From Candidatus Delongbacteria bacterium (lineage in GTDB: Bacteria > CAIWAD01 > BS150m-G50), in contig JADHUQ010000046.1 of the NCBI GenBank assembly GCA_016784425.1, positions 1 through 14,146 on the forward strand: DNA of 14,146 nt, given 5' to 3'. Positions within the stretch are counted from its first letter, which is position 1; every line of letters starts with the position of its first letter. Shown here piece by piece: positions 1-5,839 of this stretch. The notes under the pieces were generated by a model that saw nothing but the letters and a program-made list of their open reading frames with translations, was not told where the DNA came from and searched no databases. The position numbers and the translations under genes are program-made.

Positions 1-855
1 GACGCCACCGGGACGGATTCTCTAAACGCTACCGCACTGAGTGACGATCCAAGTACACCGACACCGTTCGATCCTACCAACCTGACCGTGACCAGCGCTC
101 CGTTGTTACAGGCGGCCCTCACAGTTCTGGATCAGAATAGTCTCCCGACTGAACCGGGTGATACTTTAGCCTGGCAACTCGTGATACAAAATCTGGGTAA
201 TGCCACAGCGGCCGACAATCCCGGTTCGGAGACGCTGCTGCCTTTGCCGCTCTGGTCCACCTGTTTCGATTGGAGCAGTGACGTGGGTACACTGGAGTTG
301 TTTGAGGACACCCTGCGGTTCAACGGGGAGCTGTCCCCCCTCCAGGCTGTTACTTTAACCTTTCACACCAGGCTTGACCAGCAGATACCCAACCAGACGA
401 TGGTAGCCACCCAGGCTATCGTCTATTACGATTCCAGCGGTAATTTCAGCAACGACTGGCAACTGCTCAGCGATGATCCGGCCACACCGGAGATTGATGA
501 TCCTACCGGTTTGATTATCAGTTCGGCACCAGCCCTTTATGCTGCACTGACGGTCGCCGACCTCAACGGTGCACCCGCCCAACCGGGTGACACACTGACC
601 TGGTTACTCTCTTTACAAAACGATGGTAACGATCACGCAGAGGATAATCCCGGTCCGGAGTTGTTGTTACCGCGTCCCACCTGGTGCAGTTTTACCAGTT
701 GGGAAAGCAGCAGCGGTCAACTGCAACTGACCGGTGATACTCTCGAGTTCAACGGTGCCTACCCGGCAGGCGAACAACTCATCATCACTATGACTACTGT
801 TCTGGATCAGATGATCCCGGATCAGGATCTGGTGCAAACCCAGGCGATTGTCTAA
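1..855 (+). CDS. DUF11-like repeat surface protein, middle part; cut by an in-frame TAA
   Basis: The frame is open from base 1, so the gene starts upstream of the window. The visible 284 residues are the tail of one repeat and two full repeats of 143 residues. Each repeat has a GDTL-W-L--QN-GN strand pair near its start, typical of the DUF11/conserved-repeat beta-sandwich family, and closes with AIV-YDS-G---NDWQLLSDDPATP--DPT. Such repeats are usually found in long extracellular surface or adhesin-like proteins. The TAA at 853-855 stands exactly where the previous repeat has a Tyr codon (TAT, 424-426). The same frame continues with recognisable repeat sequence to 3915, so this is very likely the front part of one gene and not a separate protein. 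Without the rest it would lack the C-terminal sorting tail. No specific ligand or function can be read from it. Confidence 0.8.
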   Translation, partial: DATGTDSLNATALSDDPSTPTPFDPTNLTVTSAPLLQAALTVLDQNSLPTEPGDTLAWQLVIQNLGNATAADNPGSETLLPLPLWSTCFDWSSDVGTLELFEDTLRFNGELSPLQAVTLTFHTRLDQQIPNQTMVATQAIVYYDSSGNFSNDWQLLSDDPATPEIDDPTGLIISSAPALYAALTVADLNGAPAQPGDTLTWLLSLQNDGNDHAEDNPGPELLLPRPTWCSFTSWESSSGQLQLTGDTLEFNGAYPAGEQLIITMTTVLDQMIPDQDLVQTQAIV

Positions 856-3618
856 TACGACTCTACCGGTGCCGGCAGCAACGACTGGCAGCTGCTCAGC
901 GATAATCCTGCTACACCAGCCCCTCAGGATCCCACCGGGATCCAGGTCAACAGTACACTGCAGTTGACTGCTTTATTGACGGTCGAAGAAGTGATAGAGT
1001 TACGCCAAGCTGGCAGCGGTTGGCCCCGCTCCGGCATCAATCCCGGCGAACTGGAACAACGTAATGAGCCGCCGCAGTACTATCCCGGCACCGAACTCCG
1101 CTGGGAATTGCAGGTCGGTAATGCCGGTAGCGATCTTCCGACCGGATTGGACTGGACGCTGGAGCTGCCCCAGGAGCTGGTTGACCTGCAGGACCTGGTA
1201 TTCCCCCTCCAGGCGGAAAACCTGACCGACAGCAGCGGCGGCAGCTGGGGCAACGGCCTGCTCCGGTTCCGTGTGGACAGCCTGGCTTTTGACGAAACAC
1301 TGACCTTCTCTTTCCAGACGACTTTGGATAGCGGCTCTGTCCATGACGCGCTGGTCTCCTGCCAGGCGGCCTTAAATTTCGATCAGCTGGAAGAGGCGAT
1401 GCTCAGCGACAGCGATCCCGATTCCAGCGGTGCCCAGTCTACCGATTTGCTAGTACAGAGAGCGCTGCTGCAGGGAGAAGCCCAACTGAGTGCGATCGAT
1501 ACTGATGGCAATTCTGTAACACCGGGCGATACGCTGCTGCTGACACTGAACTGGATCAATCACAGCAGTCTGACGCTATCCGACGTCAGCTACAGCGAAT
1601 CGATACTGCCGGAACTGCCCGGGTTCCAGCTGCTGGAGCTGCCCCCGGGAGCCGTTGACAACTCCAGCGACAGCGGTGGTGATTGGGGCCATGGCCAGAT
1701 CCAGATTGACGGACTGCAGTCGGAACCGGGTGATACCATTACCTGTCGCTGGCAACTGGTGGTCGACACCGTACCGGATAGTACAGTTGTCTCACTGCAG
1801 GGAGAGCTGAGTTCATTGAGTGATCTACTGCTTTCAGATGCCGACAACGACAGTGCCGGCTGGCAACCACTGGTATTGCTCTTACGCAACCGCCCCGATC
1901 TGAGTGCCACGCTCAATGTCGTGGTCAACAACAGCCTGGCCACAGGTGGCAAGCAGGGGTTGGGAAACTGGTTCAGTCGCAAACAAGCTCCGGTAGTACT
2001 CGACGCCGAGGCAGCACCGGGTGACAGGCTCTGGTGGGACTTCCAGCTGCAGAACAGTGGCACCGATCTCGTTGAAGAGGTAAGTCTGGCGGTCAGCCTG
2101 CCTGACTGGCTGGAGGATATTACAGTAGAGGAATGGAGCGAGCAGCTAACGGTAATACATTTACCGGATGGTGGCGCCTACGGCAACGGTCAACTGGTAG
2201 CCACCGCCACTGGTTTGATATCCGGTGACTCGCTGGAATTCAGCTTCGCCACCGTGATACAGACAAGTATCCCTGATTCCACCATTCTGATCACACAGGG
2301 CAATGTTACTACGACCGCCCTGCCGGATACTGTCTACAGCGATGGTGACGGTGAGACACCGGGTGTACAGCCGACGGAAGTACTCGTACTTTCCCCGGAG
2401 GGGGAGTTGGCCGGTAACCTGCAACTGTCCGACCTGAACGGTGGTCACATTCAATCCGGTGATACCCTGCGTTTTGTCTCACACTGGGAGAACAGTCATC
2501 TCTACGCGGTGAATGAGTTGACTTACCGCCATGAGATACCCCCCTTCACCCGACTGACCCGGAGCGGTTACCTGCCGGCTGGTGCCCTGGATTCGCTTGC
2601 CTGGTCCGGTGGAGAATTTGATCGCGGTCTTATCCAGGTTACAGCTTTCGATCTGGCTGGATTGCAGACCGACTCACTTGAGTACTGGCTGCTGGTTGAT
2701 TCGTTGTTGAGCCAGAGTGTAACCGACACCACCCAGGCCCGACTGCAGCTGGCAGACGAGATCTGGCTTACTGACGGTGACCTCGAAACACCTGGTATTC
2801 AGCCGACCCTGTTCCAGCTGCTGGCTGATAGCGCAGTCGAGACTATTCAACTACAGCTGACACGAACCAGTACGACACCTCTCTGGGCCGGTAGCAGTAG
2901 TGTTTACGAACTTGAACTCATCAATCAGGGCACCGGGCAACTTGACGGCTGCAGTATCAATCTACCGTTACCTGACTGGGCCGAGGAGGCTGCAATCATC
3001 GCTGCCCCGACCGGTAGTCTCCAGGTAGAGGACTCTGATCTGATCAGCGCGTACAACTTCTCTCTGGCCGGTGGGGAGACGGCCACCCTTGAACTCACAC
3101 TTTCGATTAGCGATCTGCTGTCAGCCGGATCCATTATCGAGCTGCAGGGCTGGTGTGGCACCCTCTTGATTCCAGGACCGGTAATGTCCAATCTGTTGAC
3201 GGAAACGGTGCAGGTTGCGCCCCCCTCAATTACCCTGACACTGAGCGGGGCAGTCGCTGGGTATACAGTTGATCCGGGGGGTACCGTCCAGGCACAGGAC
3301 AGTCTGGTCTACAACTTCATCCTTACCAACAGTGGTGGCATCCAGTTGGACAACATAGTACTGACTGATACTCTTGACAACTCCCTGCGTTACACCGGCG
3401 CCACAAGTGCCGGGGGTACGGTTGATTTCAATGAGGGCATCATCACCATCAGCAACCTGAACCTGGCCCCAGGTGCCAGCCTGACAGGTGCTCTATATGC
3501 AGACATCCGGGATCCAGTGCCACTCTATACTGTTATCAGCAGTCAGTGGACCGCTCAGTGGGATACACTGTCAGTACGTAGTGATGCCGATCCGTTACAA
3601 CCGGGTGAACAGCCGCTG
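40..3618 (+). repeat. Tandem about 143-codon DUF11-like repeats
   Basis: The repeat-closing motif (S/T-D-x-D/N-x-x-x-P/S/G-x-x-x-P) begins at 40, 469, 898, 1405, 1834, 2338, 2770 and 3580. Spacings are 429, 429, 507, 429, 504, 432 and 810 bases; the last is two units, because the unit ending near 3200 has lost the motif. The base period is therefore 429 bases (143 residues). Two units are about 75-78 bases longer because of an insertion near their start. The first units are the most alike in DNA and the later ones are diverged. Confidence 0.85.
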
Positions 3619-3915
3619 AACTACACGGTTGAATTCGCCATGCAACTACCGCTGCTGATCTGGGACAATCCCGCCCGCCAGCGGGAAGTGCGACTGGTGT
3701 ATCACGCCCCGGGTGCGAACCAGGTCAGCCTGGCAGTTTACGATGTGCTGGGTGAGCGGGTACGCTCTTTCAAAAACCTGCCGGCAGGTAACGGTATGAC
3801 ACTGGTCTGGCACAGTGACAACGACGGCGGTGAGGCGCTGGCAAACGGCACCTACATCCTTATACTGAAGGTTGATGACGAAATTACGCGTGAAAAAATC
3901 GCACTTATTCGTTAG
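964..3915 (+). CDS. DUF11-like repeat surface protein with C-terminal FlgD-like sorting tail (continuation of the 1-855 frame)
   Basis: This is in the same frame as 1-855, open from 856 immediately after the TAA. The start at 964 is a TTG with no Shine-Dalgarno site; GTG 991 is no better. A true independent start is doubtful, and 856-963 still encodes conserved repeat sequence. About six further repeats follow, each closing with a motif such as SDGDGETPGVQPT or TDGDLETPGIQPT. Residues from about 895 form a final domain (NPARQREVRLVYHAPG, VSLAVYDVLGERV, NGTYILILKVDDE, ending EKIALIR). This matches the general form of FlgD-Ig/type IX secretion C-terminal sorting domains. Expected location is the cell surface or outside, exported by a type IX-like route (inference). 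There is no signal peptide at this start, so export requires the upstream half. If the TAA is real and not suppressed, the gene is a pseudogene or a split gene. Confidence 0.8.
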   Translation: MTALLTVEEVIELRQAGSGWPRSGINPGELEQRNEPPQYYPGTELRWELQVGNAGSDLPTGLDWTLELPQELVDLQDLVFPLQAENLTDSSGGSWGNGLLRFRVDSLAFDETLTFSFQTTLDSGSVHDALVSCQAALNFDQLEEAMLSDSDPDSSGAQSTDLLVQRALLQGEAQLSAIDTDGNSVTPGDTLLLTLNWINHSSLTLSDVSYSESILPELPGFQLLELPPGAVDNSSDSGGDWGHGQIQIDGLQSEPGDTITCRWQLVVDTVPDSTVVSLQGELSSLSDLLLSDADNDSAGWQPLVLLLRNRPDLSATLNVVVNNSLATGGKQGLGNWFSRKQAPVVLDAEAAPGDRLWWDFQLQNSGTDLVEEVSLAVSLPDWLEDITVEEWSEQLTVIHLPDGGAYGNGQLVATATGLISGDSLEFSFATVIQTSIPDSTILITQGNVTTTALPDTVYSDGDGETPGVQPTEVLVLSPEGELAGNLQLSDLNGGHIQSGDTLRFVSHWENSHLYAVNELTYRHEIPPFTRLTRSGYLPAGALDSLAWSGGEFDRGLIQVTAFDLAGLQTDSLEYWLLVDSLLSQSVTDTTQARLQLADEIWLTDGDLETPGIQPTLFQLLADSAVETIQLQLTRTSTTPLWAGSSSVYELELINQGTGQLDGCSINLPLPDWAEEAAIIAAPTGSLQVEDSDLISAYNFSLAGGETATLELTLSISDLLSAGSIIELQGWCGTLLIPGPVMSNLLTETVQVAPPSITLTLSGAVAGYTVDPGGTVQAQDSLVYNFILTNSGGIQLDNIVLTDTLDNSLRYTGATSAGGTVDFNEGIITISNLNLAPGASLTGALYADIRDPVPLYTVISSQWTAQWDTLSVRSDADPLQPGEQPLNYTVEFAMQLPLLIWDNPARQREVRLVYHAPGANQVSLAVYDVLGERVRSFKNLPAGNGMTLVWHSDNDGGEALANGTYILILKVDDEITREKIALIR

Positions 3916-3921
3916 GAGAGG
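3914..3921 (+). promoter_or_regulatory. Ribosome binding site overlapping the upstream stop codon
   Basis: AGGAGAGG overlaps the TAG stop of the repeat-protein gene and lies 3-6 bases before the ATG at 3925. The arrangement implies co-transcription and probably translational coupling between the repeat protein and the barrel-OmpA protein. Confidence 0.75.
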
Positions 3922-3924
3922 ATC

Positions 3925-5742
3925 ATGCAACGTTTTCTGATCACTACCCTCATGCTCGGCAGCTGGCTGCCTGCGGTTTTCGCCAGTGGTGTAGGAACGA
4001 CCGGTAATCCTCTGCTGCGTCTGCCACTGGGAGCGGCCCCTGCTGCGATGGGCGACGCCTACAGTGCGATGAGTAATCCGGCAGCCATGAGTTACAATCC
4101 CGCCACCCTGGGTTCATTGACGACACCGGTATTGACCATGCACTACCAGAAACGATTCCTCGATCTGCGGGTTACCTCACTGCAGGGTGTCTATCCACTA
4201 CCACTGGGAACTTTAGGTGCCGGTCTGGATTACTTCAGTGAGGGATACATCCATGAGACAATCCACGGATTGCCAACCGGCAGCGACCTGCACAGCTACT
4301 CCACCCGCCTGCTGGTGGGATACGGACTGCCGCTCTACTCCTGGCTCAATGCTGGAGCTAACCTCACCTGGCTAAGCTCTGTAGTGGCAGAAGAGGAGAG
4401 CGCCCATTCCTTTACCACTGATATCGGTTTCCACTTTCCCCGTTTCTGGAACAACTTCAATGGTGCGCTGGCTTTTAATAACCTGGGGACGAAGATCAGT
4501 CACTCTGACGCCGCTACCGAGAGCAACCAGCCAACCGGAATGCGGCTGGGGCTGCTCTACGATGCCTTTGCCGACCAGCAGTCCGCCCTGATCTGGTTGT
4601 CCACCCTGGATCTGATAATGCTGCGGGGTGGCGGCACCAGGCTGGGGACCGGTTCCGAACTGACATTGCAGCAGTTTTACGATTCGCCACTCGATGTCGT
4701 ATTGCGGGGTGGATTACAACTCGCCGATCTCGAGAATGCACAATTCCCGCTGACCCTGGGGTTCGGATTGATCTTCCAGGACTTCTCGCTCGACTATGCT
4801 TTTGAAACCTTCAGTGATCTCGGCAGTGTATCACGCGTATCACTGACCTTCCAGCCCAGGCGATTGCCTGGAGACGGTGACCGGGATGGGGTGATTGATC
4901 CGGACGATTTCTGTCCTGACACACCGCCCGGTGCGCTGGTTGATGAGCATGGTTGTCCTCGTGACAGTGACGCTGACGGCATCTTTGACGGTATCGATCT
5001 TTGCCCGCACACACCGCTGGGGGCGGTTGTTGACAGCACCGGTTGTCCCCGCGATAGTGATGATGATGGTGTTTATGATGGTCTCGACCGTTGCCCCGGG
5101 ACACAGATGGGTGCTATCGTTGACGCCGACGGCTGTCCACTCGACTCGGATGGTGATGGCGTTTTCGACGGTATCGATCAATGTCCCCATACACCGCTGG
5201 GAGCAATTGTAGATGCCGGCGGTTGCCCGCAGGATTCAGATGGTGACGGTGTGTTCGATGGCATCGATCAATGTCCCGACACCCCGCCAGATACTCCGGT
5301 TGATATGTTCGGCTGTCAGTTGAGCCAGGTCGAGTTTGAGTTCCTGGAAACCGGATTGTTAAGCCTGCAGGATGTGAAGTTTGCTTCCAACCAGGCGATC
5401 ATCATGGAATCGTCATTCCCTGAACTCGATCGGATCGGCAATCTGCTGGCAAAATGGAATGAGTTGGATATTGAAATTGGTGGTCACACCGATGCCCAGG
5501 GTGCTGATGAGCACAACCTGCTGCTGTCGGAACAGCGGGCTGGAGCTGTGCGTCAATACTTACTGGAACATTTCCCTGCCCTCGATGCACAACAGTTGAC
5601 CGCCAGCGGTTATGGTGAATCACTACCAGTAGCTGACAACGGCACCGTCACCGGCAGGGCTGAGAATCGACGGGTAGAATTTCGTATCATTAACGATGGT
5701 GAGCTGCGCCGGGAGAAAGGGGCGAACTGGTTGGACCGCTAG
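3925..5742 (+). CDS. PorV/PorQ-like outer-membrane barrel fused to TSP3 repeats and an OmpA domain
   Basis: A 605-residue protein. Residues 1-20 are a signal peptide (cleavage likely after AVFA). Residues 21-315 look like the PorV/PorQ/UPF0164 family of FadL-like barrels: an N-terminal LPLGAAPAAMGDAY segment, then SYNPATLGSL, then alternating amphipathic strands. Residues 317-466 are five calcium-binding thrombospondin type 3 repeats of exactly 30 residues each (DSDGDGVFDGIDQCP...GCP). Residues about 470-595 are an OmpA-like domain with the diaminopimelate-binding pair D523 and R538 (GGHTDAQG and LSEQRAGAV), spaced 15 as in known OmpA domains. It should sit in the outer membrane with the OmpA domain bound to peptidoglycan. 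PorV in type IX secretion shuttles cargo to the sortase; whether this barrel does so is inference from its two neighbours with sorting tails. PorV-family proteins are normally much shorter, so the fusion is notable. Confidence 0.85.
   Translation: MQRFLITTLMLGSWLPAVFASGVGTTGNPLLRLPLGAAPAAMGDAYSAMSNPAAMSYNPATLGSLTTPVLTMHYQKRFLDLRVTSLQGVYPLPLGTLGAGLDYFSEGYIHETIHGLPTGSDLHSYSTRLLVGYGLPLYSWLNAGANLTWLSSVVAEEESAHSFTTDIGFHFPRFWNNFNGALAFNNLGTKISHSDAATESNQPTGMRLGLLYDAFADQQSALIWLSTLDLIMLRGGGTRLGTGSELTLQQFYDSPLDVVLRGGLQLADLENAQFPLTLGFGLIFQDFSLDYAFETFSDLGSVSRVSLTFQPRRLPGDGDRDGVIDPDDFCPDTPPGALVDEHGCPRDSDADGIFDGIDLCPHTPLGAVVDSTGCPRDSDDDGVYDGLDRCPGTQMGAIVDADGCPLDSDGDGVFDGIDQCPHTPLGAIVDAGGCPQDSDGDGVFDGIDQCPDTPPDTPVDMFGCQLSQVEFEFLETGLLSLQDVKFASNQAIIMESSFPELDRIGNLLAKWNELDIEIGGHTDAQGADEHNLLLSEQRAGAVRQYLLEHFPALDAQQLTASGYGESLPVADNGTVTGRAENRRVEFRIINDGELRREKGANWLDR
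4873..5322 (+). repeat. Five tandem 90-base thrombospondin type 3 repeats
   Basis: Five units of exactly 90 bases begin at 4873, 4963, 5053, 5143 and 5233. Each encodes D-x-D-x-D-G-x-x-D-x-x-D-x-C-P followed by x-T-P-x-x-x-x-V-D-x-x-G-C. The calcium-binding Asp ladder and the two Cys are kept in all five. Units 4 and 5 are the closest pair in DNA, which suggests recent duplication. Confidence 0.9.
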
Positions 5743-5839
5743 CTTAAGGAGGAACTTCTCACTTCCATCTGTATCAGCTGGTTGCTATCATTAATCCTCA
5801 TAGCTGGAGGTAAATCAACAGGAGCAACCGGAAACCGAC
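5743..5839 (+). other. Intergenic leader with several Shine-Dalgarno-like sites
   Basis: This 97-base spacer holds an AAGGAGG (5746-5752) with no ATG, GTG or TTG at a usable distance, a GGAGG (5806-5810) also without a start, GGAG (5821-5824) and GGAAA (5830-5834). Only the last two can serve the GTG at 5840, with spacings of 15 and 5 bases. No terminator is visible, so readthrough from the upstream gene is likely. Confidence 0.5.

Noticed and set aside
4811..5190. Several - strand frames over the TSP3 repeats, with His/Thr-rich periodic sequence.
   Set aside because: These are mirror readings of the 90-base Asp-rich repeats; the periodicity is explained fully by the + strand.
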